Below, piece by piece: positions 1 through 9,035 of a stretch of 64,000 bases of DNA. Both the position numbers and the translations under genes were made by a program. Source of the stretch: Arthrobacter methylotrophus (lineage in GTDB: Bacteria; Actinomycetota; Actinomycetes; Actinomycetales; Micrococcaceae); the NCBI RefSeq assembly GCF_039539965.1, contig NZ_BAABED010000001.1, positions 1,426,001 to 1,490,000 of the forward strand, given 5' to 3'. The notes beneath the pieces were generated by a model, which searched no databases, was not told the DNA's origin, and worked only from the letters and a program-made list of their open reading frames with translations. The stretch's first letter is position 1. Every line of letters starts with the position of its first letter.

Positions 1-134
1 TCCTGGCTTTGGCTGCAGAGATTCCGCTGGCCCCGACCACAACCATCTATCCGATGGCCGCGGCCGACAAGGCCTTGAAGGACTTGTCCATCGACCGCAT
101 CACCGGATCAGCTGTGCTCGACATGTTGCGCTGA
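1..134 (+). CDS. C-terminal end of a zinc-type alcohol dehydrogenase (partial)
   Basis: Only the last 44 codons are in the window, read in the frame starting at base 3 and ending at TGA 132-134. The tail contains IPLAPTTTIYPMAAADKAL followed by a short helix ending in DMLR. That pattern is typical of the C-terminus of medium-chain zinc alcohol dehydrogenases, in which the last strand is followed by the 'A..AL..L..G.i.G..VL' helix. The catalytic and NAD-binding domains lie outside the window, so substrate is unknown. The gene converges with the FMN-binding protein gene that follows. Confidence 0.6.
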   Translation, partial: LALAAEIPLAPTTTIYPMAAADKALKDLSIDRITGSAVLDMLR

Positions 135-159
135 CTACTGTTGCGCTGACTACATGGGT

Positions 160-630
160 TTATTCCATACCAGCGCGGGTTGCCTCGTCGAGCGGAGAGG
201 TCCATCTCATGGGCTGGGTCAGCGTGAATCGCCGTCCCGTCACCGATTCCGGGACGATTCTGATCAAATAGTCCTTCCCGATCCCTTGCCACGGGAACAA
301 AGAGCGGCTGATTGAATCAAGGGCTGGTCCCGGCGATGTCTCCTTCTGGGCCTTTCCTCTGACGACGACGCTCCACGCCACGCCGAACTCGGCACTCACG
401 CTGTCGGCTTCCAAAGCGACGGTGGAATCGGCGTCGATGGCTTCCTGCTTGGTGCCTGTCCCCGTCCGGAACACGAGGGATTCGCCATCCACCTTGTAGT
501 TCACGGGGAAGATATCCGGATGGCCGTCCACGGTGAGCGCCAGGCGCCCCACTGATGTTTCGGCGAGCAGCCTCCAGCACTCCTGAGGCTCAAGGATGTC
601 CGCCGTTGGGATGTTGTCTTTGCTAGTCAT
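160..630 (-). CDS. Pyridoxamine 5'-phosphate oxidase-family FMN-binding protein
   Basis: This 156-residue protein begins MTSKDN and has the split-barrel fold pattern of small actinobacterial PPOX-family proteins: an N-terminal 'L..tsvGRLA.tvdGhPdi.PVNY' segment at about residues 25-50, then a 'gTGTK..ai..dstValEaD' segment. Members of this family bind FMN or F420 and often have uncharacterised redox or detoxification roles, so the substrate cannot be given. The frame extends 15 codons upstream, but ATG 628-630 is preferred because the conserved domain begins just after it. A TAGCAT hexamer lies 7 bases before this ATG, so it may be translated from a leaderless or very short-leader mRNA. Confidence 0.75.
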   Translation of the reverse strand: MTSKDNIPTADILEPQECWRLLAETSVGRLALTVDGHPDIFPVNYKVDGESLVFRTGTGTKQEAIDADSTVALEADSVSAEFGVAWSVVVRGKAQKETSPGPALDSISRSLFPWQGIGKDYLIRIVPESVTGRRFTLTQPMRWTSPLDEATRAGME

Positions 631-783
631 GCTGCCCATGCTAGGGCGTTGTTCCGACGGGCAACTAGGGCACAAGGACCCGATTCATTTTCGCCCGACG
701 AAATGACCTTTGGCACTGGCCAACCGTGAGGATACGGGCGATCCTGACCACAGCCGATTCAGCGAGGACAGGGGACAGACCGT

Positions 784-2925
784 ATGGTCACTGGGATTTA
801 CGTGAGCGCTGTTGCGCCGGAATCAGGCAAATCACTGGTTTGCCTGGGACTGGCCGACACCCTGCATCGCCATGCCGACAGGATCGGCTTCTTCCGCCCG
901 ATTGTCGAGGGCATCGACGCCGACCACGATCCGATGATTCTCATGCTTCGGCAGATGTACGGGCTCGACCCATCCGTCTGCCTGGGTGGGGTTACCCTCT
1001 CAGCCGCCCTTGGCATGCTGGGAGCCGGCAAAGGCGACGAGATATTCGGGGATGCCGTCGTGAAATACGGCCAGATCGCGAAGCAATGTGATGTAGTGAT
1101 CGTCGATGGCTCAGACCTGAGGGGACACGACGCGGCCGCCGAATTCGACCTGAATGCCCGGCTGGCCAACAATCTGGGATTGCCAGTACTGGCGGTGGTG
1201 GGCGCCAAGGGTTTGTCCCCGGACGAAGCCGCGGACGCCGTCGACGTGGCTCGCAAGCAGCTGGCCTCGATGCACTGCTCTCTGCTGTCTGTCATGGTCA
1301 ATCGGGCCGACGCCGGTGCCGTCGGCGACATTCATGCCGCGTTGCGCCCGGGCGCCAGCAGGCGCCCCGTCTACGTCATCCCGGAAATCGCAGAAATTTC
1401 GCGGCCCACGGTAGGCGACGTAGCGGCCGCCCTTCGCCTCGGCCAAGTGGCCGGCAGCACCGAGCTTGACCGCGACGTCGGTCAGGTCATGGTGGCCGCC
1501 ATGACCGTGGGAAATTTCCTGAGTGGGCTCGGCGCAGGGGACTTGGTGATTGTGCCCGGAGACAGGGCAGACGTGATGGTTGCATGTTTGGCGTCTGCCT
1601 TGTCACCTCAATTTCCCACGCCCAGCGCCATGATCCTGACCGAAGGTTTGGCCGCTGACGCCAATGTTCGTCCGCTGCTCAACCATGCCCCGTTTCCGAT
1701 ATTCGCCAGCGACAAGGGCACGTACACCACGGCACACCTGGTCGCCGGGGTGCGCAGCGAAATCCATGCAAGCCAGCACCGCAAAGTGGCTGCGGCACTC
1801 GGCGCATGGGCCCGCTGCGTTGACGAGGCCGAGGTTTTGGAGAGGTTGTCCTTGCCTAGACCGACCACCATCACGCCTTTACGTTTCCTGCACGAACTCA
1901 TCGAACGGGCCCGCGTGCAGAAGCGCAGGATCGTCTTGACCGAAGGGGAGGACGCCAGGGTGCTCCGTGCCGCTGAACTGCTGCACCGGCGGGACGTCTG
2001 CGAGCTGATCATCCTGGGGAACAAAGCCGCCGTGGATGGGTTGGCCGCGGCCCAGGGGATCGATCTTGACGGGTTGGCCGTTGTGGACCCGGCAACGTCA
2101 GGCCTGCGGGAGCGTTTCGCGGAGGAGTACCAGCGACTGCGGGCGCACAAGGGAATGGGCTTGGCGCGCGCCCGGGAAATCATGATGGAGGGTGCCTACT
2201 TTGGCACCATGATGGTTCAACTGGGTGAGGCAGACGGGATGGTTTCCGGAGCTTCGCACACCACGGCGAACACCATCCGTCCGGCGTTGGAATTCGTGAA
2301 GACCCGCGACGGAGTCCGCACAGTGTCATCCGTATTCTTCATGCTCTTCCCGGACCGTGTCCTGGTTTACGGGGACTGCGCCGTCATTCCGGAACCGACA
2401 GAATGGCAGCTTGCCGACATTGCGATCGCATCTGCGGACACCGCTTCACAATTTGGCGTGGAGCCCAGGGTAGCCATGCTGTCCTATTCCACGGGAGGTT
2501 CGGGCGCGGGCGGCGCAGTGGAGAAAGTGCGCCGCGCTACTGACTTGGTCAGGGCAGCCCGGCCGGACCTTCCCATTGAAGGGCCAATCCAGTACGACGC
2601 CGCCGTCGATGCGGCCATTGCCAACTTCAAACTGCCCGCATCCGCCGTGGCCGGCCAAGCAACGGTGTTCATCTTCCCCGACCTGAACACCGGCAACAAC
2701 ACCTACAAGGCGGTGGAACAGTCCTCGGGGGCGGTCGCCGTCGGGCCCATCCTGCAGGGTCTTCGCAAGCCAATCAATGATCTCTCCCGAGGTTCAACGG
2801 TGGAAGACATCATTAACACGGTTGCCATCACAGCGATACAGTCCCAGACGGTGAGCGCCAGCCCGGAGCCACCGTCCGCGCACGTCCCAAGAGATGAAAT
2901 CGGCGCGCGGCTCCATGGGACCTGA
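784..2925 (+). CDS. pta: Phosphate acetyltransferase, long (BioD-like/DRTGG/PTA) form
   Basis: This 713-residue enzyme interconverts acetyl-CoA and acetyl phosphate in the cytoplasm. The N-terminal third has a BioD-like P-loop region (SAVAPESGKSL, residues about 8-18). A DRTGG-type middle domain follows, and from about residue 365 the catalytic PTA domain (VLTEGEDARVLRAAEL, then SGASHTTANTIRPALEF and YSTGGSGAGGAVEKV). The length matches the long Pta class of E. coli and actinobacteria. A purine-rich GGGGACAG lies just before the ATG. In many Arthrobacter-type genomes ackA follows pta. Here the next gene is on the opposite strand and no acetate kinase is in the window. Confidence 0.95.
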   Translation: MVTGIYVSAVAPESGKSLVCLGLADTLHRHADRIGFFRPIVEGIDADHDPMILMLRQMYGLDPSVCLGGVTLSAALGMLGAGKGDEIFGDAVVKYGQIAKQCDVVIVDGSDLRGHDAAAEFDLNARLANNLGLPVLAVVGAKGLSPDEAADAVDVARKQLASMHCSLLSVMVNRADAGAVGDIHAALRPGASRRPVYVIPEIAEISRPTVGDVAAALRLGQVAGSTELDRDVGQVMVAAMTVGNFLSGLGAGDLVIVPGDRADVMVACLASALSPQFPTPSAMILTEGLAADANVRPLLNHAPFPIFASDKGTYTTAHLVAGVRSEIHASQHRKVAAALGAWARCVDEAEVLERLSLPRPTTITPLRFLHELIERARVQKRRIVLTEGEDARVLRAAELLHRRDVCELIILGNKAAVDGLAAAQGIDLDGLAVVDPATSGLRERFAEEYQRLRAHKGMGLARAREIMMEGAYFGTMMVQLGEADGMVSGASHTTANTIRPALEFVKTRDGVRTVSSVFFMLFPDRVLVYGDCAVIPEPTEWQLADIAIASADTASQFGVEPRVAMLSYSTGGSGAGGAVEKVRRATDLVRAARPDLPIEGPIQYDAAVDAAIANFKLPASAVAGQATVFIFPDLNTGNNTYKAVEQSSGAVAVGPILQGLRKPINDLSRGSTVEDIINTVAITAIQSQTVSASPEPPSAHVPRDEIGARLHGT

Positions 2926-2935
2926 GTGTCCGGTC

Positions 2936-3325
2936 CTAGAGCGACTCTTCGACGGCGACCCCGGACTGGAACTCCCGGCCGTCCGCTTCGCTGAAGGCCG
3001 TCATCACGTGTCCTTTGCCGAGACCGTTGATCGCCGAGAGGGGGAAGTTGCCCGTAATGGTGTTTCCGGAGTGCTCAACGCCCTTGAGGTCGTAGTTCTC
3101 TTCGGCGCTTTGGTCGTGGTTAAAGGAGAAGAAGGCGATTGGCTCCCCGTTCATGAACTCGATTCCCAGTCTTCGTTGAGAGGAATAGTCCGGACTCGCC
3201 GCTACGAGGCCCACAACGAAGGCGCCGGAACCAGGGATGTTGCCCTCGATCTCGAACTTGGCCACCAGCGTGGCTTCCGTGGCGGTGATGCTGGCCTGCT
3301 TCAGGAGTGCGTCATGGGTGCTCAT
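2936..3325 (-). CDS. Hypothetical protein, 129 aa
   Basis: I do not recognise the family. The 129-residue product has no signal peptide or membrane segment and looks like a soluble beta-rich protein (alternating TLVAKFEIEG, GAFVVGLVAA, PIAFFSFNHD strands). It ends 10 bases from the pta stop in a convergent arrangement. CAGGAT ends six bases before the ATG, which resembles the leaderless start pattern seen elsewhere in this window. The length and codon use look like a real gene. Confidence 0.65.
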   Translation of the reverse strand: MSTHDALLKQASITATEATLVAKFEIEGNIPGSGAFVVGLVAASPDYSSQRRLGIEFMNGEPIAFFSFNHDQSAEENYDLKGVEHSGNTITGNFPLSAINGLGKGHVMTAFSEADGREFQSGVAVEESL

Positions 3326-3496
3326 GGCTCAATCCTGCTCTGTGCGACTCCTGCCGTCCAGCCCTGATTCTGGTTTTGTCGGAGCCGTGGCGTTAGACGG
3401 AATTGATCGCACACCAGGCCATAATCGGCGCTGACCAGCCGGGAGACGTGCTGATCGAGGTAATGATGGGGCCTCCTTCACCGGCCGGAAGGCTTC

Positions 3497-3502
3497 TACG
3501 GT
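3497..3502 (+). promoter_or_regulatory. Putative -10 hexamer (TACGGT) of the MFS gene
   Basis: TACGGT fits the actinobacterial TANNNT -10 and ends exactly six bases before ATG 3509. Transcription would then start at or next to the A of the start codon. The only SD-like bases (GAGG) touch the ATG too closely to work well. Confidence 0.45.
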
Positions 3503-3508
3503 TGAGGC

Positions 3509-4696
3509 ATGAAGCGTTTGCTCGTTCCGTCCGCCGCGCTGTTGTGGGGCCTCCAGTTCGCCTTCCTCAACCCAGCACTGGCGCTCCTGCTGGTGGCCCT
3601 GTTCAATGCGAGCCCGGCCGAAGTGGGCTGGGTGCTGGCGGTCTACAACGCCAGCGGCTTCGTGTCTTCGCTGCTGTTGCCGGCTTACGCGGACCGTGCA
3701 ATGGATTACCTGCGGCCCTTGCTTGCTTGCGGAGTTCTGACCCTGGTCTTGGCCGCAGTCTTGGCGGTGAGCACTTCGCTGCCGATCGCCGTCGTGGGCT
3801 TGATAGTCCTGGGCGGTCCGGCGGGGGTGGGCAGTTCGCTCCTGTTCGCGCATCTCAAGCATTCAGGTGCAGGGACTGCAGATGTCGTGAACACGCGCGC
3901 CATTGTCTCCTTCGCCTGGGTGGCGGGGCCGCCCCTGGCGACGTTCATCATGGGCGGCCTGGGCAATCGCGCGATCTTGCTTGCCCTCGGAGCAGTTGCG
4001 GTGCTCAATGTGGCGACGACGGCCGCCATGATTTCCCGGCGGCGGTCGGTCCCCGTCGAGACCCGTCCCCGGGCCGACGCCGACGGCGGGCAACTGTTCT
4101 CAAAAACGGGTGTCGCCGCCGTCGTCAGCTTTATCGCGCTGCAGGCCACCAACAGTGCCGCAGTGTCCATCATGGGCCTGTTCGTGACTCGAGGGCTCGG
4201 CGTGGATGTCATCTGGGCGGGGATCGCGCTCGGCGTCTCGGCCGCGCTTGAGATTCCTGCGCTCTTCCTCATCGGCCGGGTATCCCGGCGCTTCTCCAGC
4301 CGGGCCCTTATTGCTTCCGGATGCGTGGCCGGATTCGCGTACTACGCAGCCATGGCCTTTGTCTCCAACCCTGCCACCCTCATTGCGCTGCAGATGCTGA
4401 ACGCCTGGTTCTTCGGGATTGTGGCCGGTGTGGGGTTGACGTTGTTCCAGCGGCTCATTCCCCGTCCGGGCCTTGCCTCCGGCCTGTACACCAATACACG
4501 GCGCGTCGGCGCTATCGTGTCAGGTCCCGTTATCGCCCTAGGGTCGACGACGGCGATCGGTTACCAGGGGGTGTTTGCCACCTGTGCCGCGCTCACCGTC
4601 CTGGCGCTGCTTGTCATGGTGTTGGCAGGCCGGGAGCCCCGGCGGGTGCCCCAGAGAGAGCTCCTCGCCACGACGGCCCCGAAAAGCGGGTTTTGA
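3509..4696 (+). CDS. Major facilitator superfamily transporter, sugar-efflux type
   Basis: This 395-residue inner-membrane protein has about twelve hydrophobic segments in two halves separated by a polar loop near residues 180-205 (RRRSVPVETRPRADADGG). The pattern resembles SetA/SetB-type sugar efflux transporters, with short N-terminus, an early 'NPALALLLV' helix and a conserved 'NTRRVGAIVSGPVI' near the end. Substrate cannot be assigned from sequence alone. It is convergent with the APC permease, and the two stop codons are only two bases apart. Confidence 0.8.
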   Translation: MKRLLVPSAALLWGLQFAFLNPALALLLVALFNASPAEVGWVLAVYNASGFVSSLLLPAYADRAMDYLRPLLACGVLTLVLAAVLAVSTSLPIAVVGLIVLGGPAGVGSSLLFAHLKHSGAGTADVVNTRAIVSFAWVAGPPLATFIMGGLGNRAILLALGAVAVLNVATTAAMISRRRSVPVETRPRADADGGQLFSKTGVAAVVSFIALQATNSAAVSIMGLFVTRGLGVDVIWAGIALGVSAALEIPALFLIGRVSRRFSSRALIASGCVAGFAYYAAMAFVSNPATLIALQMLNAWFFGIVAGVGLTLFQRLIPRPGLASGLYTNTRRVGAIVSGPVIALGSTTAIGYQGVFATCAALTVLALLVMVLAGREPRRVPQRELLATTAPKSGF

Positions 4697-4698
4697 AG

Positions 4699-5946
4699 TT
4701 AGCGATTGATCCTGACCGCGCGCAGGATGATTCCGACGGCGAACATGGCGACGCCGAGGCCGGCTGAGAGCGGCGGGAGAGTCGCTACCAGGACGACGCA
4801 AGCCAAGGCCCCGAACGCTTGGAGTGCCTTGGGGTACTTGCGGTCTTCGGCCGGCTGGGTGAACGCAGCAATATTTGCGACCAGATAGTAGATGAGCACC
4901 CCGAAAGAGGAGAAGCCGATCGCGCCGCGCAAATCCGCGACCGTTACGATCATGCAGATCACGACGGCCAGGGCGACTTCGGCCCTGTGCGGGACCCGAT
5001 AGCGGGGATGGACGGCCGCGAGCCAGCGCGGCAGATCGTGGTGCCGGGCCATGGCGAGCGTGGTTCGTCCCAAGCCCGCGATGAGTGCCAGCAGGGCACC
5101 CAATGCTGCTACTGCGGCGCCTGCGCGGACCACGGGGACGGCCCACGGCAGGGAACCGGTTCCGACCGCAACGGCGAGTGGTGTTGGCGTGCCTGCCACG
5201 CCGTCCGGACCCAGAGCCGCGAGAAGGGTTACGGCAATGACGGCGTAGAGAACCACCGTGATTCCCAATGCGATCCCGATGGCGCGCGGGATGGCGCGTC
5301 GGGGATCGCGGACTTCTTCCCCCATGGTTGCGATCCTTGCGTAACCGGCGAAGGCGAAGAACAGCAAACCGGACGATTGGAGAATCCCGTACCAGCCATG
5401 TGCCAGCAGCCCGTCGCCGAGAATGTTGCCTGGTGCGGGAGAGGAACCTCCCCAGCAGGCTGCGACAGCAATGGCGAGGGCCACCAGCACGGCGAGAACC
5501 AGAACGCGGGTCAGGCCCGCGGTCCGGGTGACGCCGTGGTAATTCACCACGGCGAGGACGACGACGGCGGCGATCGCCACGGGTCGTTCCCACCCCGCCG
5601 GCGCGGCATAGGCAGCGAAGGTCATGGCCATGGCCGCGGCACTGGCCGTCTTGCCGATCACGAAGCCCCACCCGGCCACGAATCCGGCCCACGGTCCCAG
5701 CCGCTCGCGACCGTAAATGTATGTTCCGCCCGACGTCGGGTAGACGGCGGCGAGCTGGGCGGACGACGTCGCGTTGCAGAAGGCCACCGCGGCCGCGACG
5801 ACGAGGCCGAGCAACAGCCCCGAGCCTGCGGCGGCAGCTGCCGGAGTGAAGGCCGCGAAGACGCCGGCGCCAATCATGGAGCCCAGCCCGATGACTACTG
5901 CGTCAAAGGTACCCAGCCGGCGGGCCAGGGCTTGGGGGTTGCTCAT
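4699..5946 (-). CDS. APC-superfamily amino acid permease
   Basis: The 415-residue membrane protein opens with RRLGTFDAVVIGLGSMIGAG. This matches the TM1 'GIGSMIGAGIF' substrate-binding motif of amino acid/polyamine/organocation permeases. About eleven to twelve hydrophobic segments follow, including the TYIYGRERLGPWAGFVAGW stretch found in the YjeH/YbaT-type subgroup. The start ATG at 5944-5946 has an upstream GGAG seven bases away. It probably takes up or exchanges an amino acid; the specific substrate is not evident. It may be co-oriented with mntH but a gap of 83 bases separates them. Confidence 0.85.
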   Translation of the reverse strand: MSNPQALARRLGTFDAVVIGLGSMIGAGVFAAFTPAAAAAGSGLLLGLVVAAAVAFCNATSSAQLAAVYPTSGGTYIYGRERLGPWAGFVAGWGFVIGKTASAAAMAMTFAAYAAPAGWERPVAIAAVVVLAVVNYHGVTRTAGLTRVLVLAVLVALAIAVAACWGGSSPAPGNILGDGLLAHGWYGILQSSGLLFFAFAGYARIATMGEEVRDPRRAIPRAIGIALGITVVLYAVIAVTLLAALGPDGVAGTPTPLAVAVGTGSLPWAVPVVRAGAAVAALGALLALIAGLGRTTLAMARHHDLPRWLAAVHPRYRVPHRAEVALAVVICMIVTVADLRGAIGFSSFGVLIYYLVANIAAFTQPAEDRKYPKALQAFGALACVVLVATLPPLSAGLGVAMFAVGIILRAVRINR

Positions 5947-6029
5947 GGGGGTTCTCCTTCAGCGTTCTCACCAAGCTTAAGTCCTGCGGTCCCATGGAAT
6001 GCGCAGCGGATTCGGGCGGCTGGATGCGC

Positions 6030-7280
6030 CTAGGATTTCCCCGTGACTGTCAGGATGATGAGGACACAATTGAGGCCCACAATGAGTGCCGCGCTGGTCC
6101 ATCCGGCAATCTTCAATGCCGTTGAATCGGTGTGGATGCCCATGATCTCGCGCTTTCCGGTGAGCCGGATCAACGGAATCAAGGCGAAGGGAATGCCGAA
6201 GCTCAACAGAACCTGGCTCAGCACGAGTGCAAGGGTGGGTTCTATGCCCGCGCCGAGAATGACCAAGGCCGGGACCAAAGTGACCACCCGGCGGATCACC
6301 AACGGTACGCGGATCTTGAGGAGGCCACCCATGACTGTTGCTCCGGCGTAGCATCCAACGGATGTTGAAGCCAGTCCCGAGGCCAGCAAACCGACGCCGA
6401 AGGCCACGCCGATGACCGGGCCAAGCGCCGAAGTGACTGCCGCATGTGCCCCTGCGATGGTGTCGGTTCCCTCGACTCCCCGCAAGCTGGACGCGGCCAA
6501 GAGGAGCATGGCGATGTTCACTGCCCCGGCCAGTGCCAAGGCCCCCACGACGTCCACGCGCGTTGTCTTGATGAGCCTTGTCCGCACGGCTGGATCGTCC
6601 GAGAAGCCATGTCTGTCACGTGCAAGGGCCGAGTGCAGGTAGATGGCATGCGGCATGACCGTGGCGCCGAGCATGCCTGCAGCGAGGAGGATGGTATCCG
6701 TACCTTCGAAACGCGGCACCAAACCTGCCAAGACACCCCCGGTCTCCGGAGGATTGACGAAAAGCCCCGAAACGAAACCGATGGCGATGACCGCCAGAAG
6801 CATCATGATCGCGTATTCGAAGGACTTCTGTCCGCGTGAGGACTGCAGCCCCAACAGCACCATGGACGCCAGCCCGATGATGGCCCCGCCCATGAGGAGG
6901 GGCAGTCCGAAGAGGAGGTTGAGGGCCACGGCGCCGCCAATGACTTCTGCCATGTCGGTAGCCCCGGCAACCACCTCAGCCTGAACCCAGTACAGCCTGC
7001 GACGGCGGGTTCCCAGCCTTTTGCCGAGGAGTTCCGGAAGGCTGTGCCCGGTGGCCAAGCCCAGTTTTGCCGACTGGTACTGCACCAGGACCGCCATGAT
7101 GTTTGCTGCAACCAAGACCCACACGAGCAGGTAGCCGTAGTTCGCGCCGGCCGTCAGGTTTGCCGCGACGTTTCCCGGATCCACGTATGCGATCGCGGCC
7201 ACGAAAGCCGGCCCCAACAAGAGCAGCCGGGACCGCCATCGGGACTTGACCGCTAGTTGCTCGACAATCGTTGTAGCCAT
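6030..7280 (-). CDS. mntH: Nramp-family divalent metal (Mn2+/Fe2+) importer
   Basis: This 416-residue membrane protein imports manganese (and possibly iron) with protons. It carries the family's two metal-binding signatures: DPGN in TM1 (AYVDPGNVAANL) and MPH in TM6 (GATVMPHAIYLHSAL). About eleven TM segments are visible, the usual length. I chose ATG 7278-7280 rather than the frame's earlier start nine codons upstream because GAGGAAACC precedes it at good spacing. A DtxR/MntR-like palindrome lies 47 bases upstream. Together with the riboswitch-controlled terC at 49.5 kb, the window holds both import and probable export functions for manganese. Confidence 0.92.
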   Translation of the reverse strand: MATTIVEQLAVKSRWRSRLLLLGPAFVAAIAYVDPGNVAANLTAGANYGYLLVWVLVAANIMAVLVQYQSAKLGLATGHSLPELLGKRLGTRRRRLYWVQAEVVAGATDMAEVIGGAVALNLLFGLPLLMGGAIIGLASMVLLGLQSSRGQKSFEYAIMMLLAVIAIGFVSGLFVNPPETGGVLAGLVPRFEGTDTILLAAGMLGATVMPHAIYLHSALARDRHGFSDDPAVRTRLIKTTRVDVVGALALAGAVNIAMLLLAASSLRGVEGTDTIAGAHAAVTSALGPVIGVAFGVGLLASGLASTSVGCYAGATVMGGLLKIRVPLVIRRVVTLVPALVILGAGIEPTLALVLSQVLLSFGIPFALIPLIRLTGKREIMGIHTDSTALKIAGWTSAALIVGLNCVLIILTVTGKS

Positions 7281-7326
7281 GGTTTCCTCAACATCGGGGA
7301 TGTGCACATGATGAGGATACCGTTAA

Positions 7327-7342
7327 GTTAGGCGTGCCGAAA
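7327..7342. promoter_or_regulatory. Candidate MntR/DtxR-family operator upstream of mntH
   Basis: GTTAGGC-GT-GCCGAAA is an imperfect inverted repeat: five of seven positions pair, including the GGC/GCC core. DtxR, IdeR and MntR operators in actinobacteria share the TTAGG...CCTAA theme. Its position before a Mn importer supports repression by a metal-bound DtxR-family regulator. The regulator gene is not in the window. Confidence 0.45.
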
Positions 7343-7374
7343 ACAAGGTTTTAGGAAGACCGTAGTATGCCCCG

Positions 7375-7440
7375 CCCAACTAACTCGCACTTGTGGTCGT
7401 TTTCGGGGCTGAGAACGACAACAAGTGCGAGTTAGTTGGG
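7375..7440. repeat. Long palindrome (27-bp arms, 12-base loop) after trxB
   Basis: The left arm 7375-7401 and right arm 7414-7440 are inverted copies with one mismatch. The outer 20 bp (starting CCCAACTAACTCGCAC) are perfect and the loop is TTCGGGGCTGAG. It begins one base past the trxB stop codon. It could end trxB transcription, but the arms are far longer than an ordinary terminator and there is no clear T-tract. It looks like a dispersed intergenic palindrome. Confidence 0.8.
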
Positions 7441-7441
7441 T

Positions 7442-8419
7442 TCAGGCGTGGGTAGGTTCTTCGACCAGCGCGGTGGCGATGCTGTCGGCATCCTCGAGGG
7501 CGGCGAGATATCGCTCGGCGTCCAGGGCCGCGGCGCATCCCGTGCCGGCCGCTGTAATGGCTTGACGGTAGCGATGGTCCACCGCGTCTCCACAGGCGAA
7601 GACTCCGGAGAGGTTGGTAACGGTGGTCGGGGAGTCGACTTTGATGTAACCCTCGGCATCGAGCTCCACCTGCCCCGCAACAAGAGACGTGCGGGGGACA
7701 TGTCCAATGGCAACGAATATGCCCGTAGCCGCATGCTCGCGCGTTTCACCGGTGCGCGTGTCCGTCAACGTCAGGCCAGTGACCTTGGGGTCGCCGTGAA
7801 TGGCGCTGACGACCGAATTCCATGCGAAGCGGATTTTCGGATTGTCCTTGGCCCGCTGGGCCATGATCCGGGAGGCTCGGAGCTCTCCTTTTCGCACGAC
7901 GACGGTCACCGTCTTCGCGAAGCGCGTCAGGAACGTCGCTTCTTCCATGGCCGAGTCTCCGCCGCCCACCACGACAATGTCCTGTTCGCGGAAGAAGAAG
8001 CCATCGCATGTGGCGCACCACGACACGCCGTGTCCGCTGAGCTTTTTCTCCTCTGGCAGGCCGAGTTCCTTATAGGCAGAGCCTGTCGCGATGATCACGG
8101 CCGGTGCTTCATGGGTGTCGCCCGATCCGGTGACCACGCGCTTGAGGTGCCCGGCCAAGTGGACTTCCGTGGCGTCGTCGAACACTATCTTGGCGCCGAA
8201 GCGCCCGGCTTGCTCCTGCAGCCCGTCCATGAGGTCTGGGCCCTGGATGCCGGCGGGGAAACCGGGGAAATTCTCCACCTCGGTGGTGTTCATCAGCGCA
8301 CCGCCGGCGGTGACCGATCCGGCAAGGACCAAGGGGCTCAGACCCGCCCGGGCGGCGTAGATCGCGGCGGTGTACCCGGCAGGTCCGGATCCAATGATGA
8401 TTAGCTGTTTTTTGCTCAT
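7442..8419 (-). CDS. trxB: Thioredoxin reductase
   Basis: The 325-residue flavoprotein passes electrons from NADPH to thioredoxin. It shows the FAD-binding GSGPAG near the N-terminus, the redox-active CATC (in [13 protein letters not shown]), the NADPH-binding [10 protein letters not shown] and the C-terminal FAD motif [10 protein letters not shown]. The start at ATG 8417-8419 ([15 protein letters not shown]) places the FAD motif at the usual distance. The frame runs ten codons further upstream, but that segment is not conserved in character. No thioredoxin gene is adjacent, so this may be a stand-alone or second TrxB. A 66-bp palindrome follows its stop. Confidence 0.93.
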   Translation of the reverse strand: MSKKQLIIIGSGPAGYTAAIYAARAGLSPLVLAGSVTAGGALMNTTEVENFPGFPAGIQGPDLMDGLQEQAGRFGAKIVFDDATEVHLAGHLKRVVTGSGDTHEAPAVIIATGSAYKELGLPEEKKLSGHGVSWCATCDGFFFREQDIVVVGGGDSAMEEATFLTRFAKTVTVVVRKGELRASRIMAQRAKDNPKIRFAWNSVVSAIHGDPKVTGLTLTDTRTGETREHAATGIFVAIGHVPRTSLVAGQVELDAEGYIKVDSPTTVTNLSGVFACGDAVDHRYRQAITAAGTGCAAALDAERYLAALEDADSIATALVEEPTHA

Positions 8420-8484
8420 AGACAAGTGCAACAAGGACGAGGACTTCAATCAAGGGCTCGTCAATCCAAGCGCATAATGGGTGA

Positions 8485-9009
8485 ATGTTCACCGAAGCGG
8501 AAGCCGAAGCCGTCCTGATCCGGCCCATGAAGCTGGACGATTGGCCCGAGGTCAGCGCGATCTTTATGGAGGGCATCGAGACCGGGCAGGCTACGTTCGA
8601 AGCGGCCGTCCCGGAGTGGGAACAATTCAACACAGGCCGCCTCCCGGATCATCGCTTCGTTGCCGAACTGGCGGGCAAGGTGCTGGGGTGGACGGCGGTT
8701 TCGGCGATATCGGCCCGCCCGGCATATGCCGGCGTCGTCGAACACTCCGTGTATGTCGCCGGGTCTGCGCGCGGACAGGGCATTGGAAGCCTGCTCCTGA
8801 AAGCTCTGGCAGCATCCACCGAGCGGCATGGCATCTGGACCATCCAGTCCAGCATTTTCCCCGAAAACCAGGCCAGTATCCGTCTTCATCTGGCCCATGG
8901 CTTCAAGATCGTCGGCCGACGCGAACGCATCGCACGCATGAGCGCCGGGCTGCTGGCCGGCCAATGGCGCGACACCTTCCTGCTTGAGCGCCGCTCATCC
9001 CTGCTTTGA
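8485..9009 (+). CDS. GNAT N-acetyltransferase, phosphinothricin-acetyltransferase-like
   Basis: This 174-residue enzyme uses acetyl-CoA to acetylate a small amine. The acetyl-CoA-binding motif A is clear (EHSVYVAGSARGQGIGSLLL). The N-terminal IRPMKLDDWPEVSAIFMEGIETGQATFE and the later NQASIRLHLAHGFKIVGRRERI match the Pat/YncA branch, whose members acetylate methionine derivatives or phosphinothricin. The actual substrate is unknown. It is divergent from trxB, with 65 bases between the starts. CATAAT ends six bases before its ATG. Confidence 0.82.
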   Translation: MFTEAEAEAVLIRPMKLDDWPEVSAIFMEGIETGQATFEAAVPEWEQFNTGRLPDHRFVAELAGKVLGWTAVSAISARPAYAGVVEHSVYVAGSARGQGIGSLLLKALAASTERHGIWTIQSSIFPENQASIRLHLAHGFKIVGRRERIARMSAGLLAGQWRDTFLLERRSSLL

Positions 9010-9035
9010 TTTCAGAACCTGCGGGTCCCAGTCCG

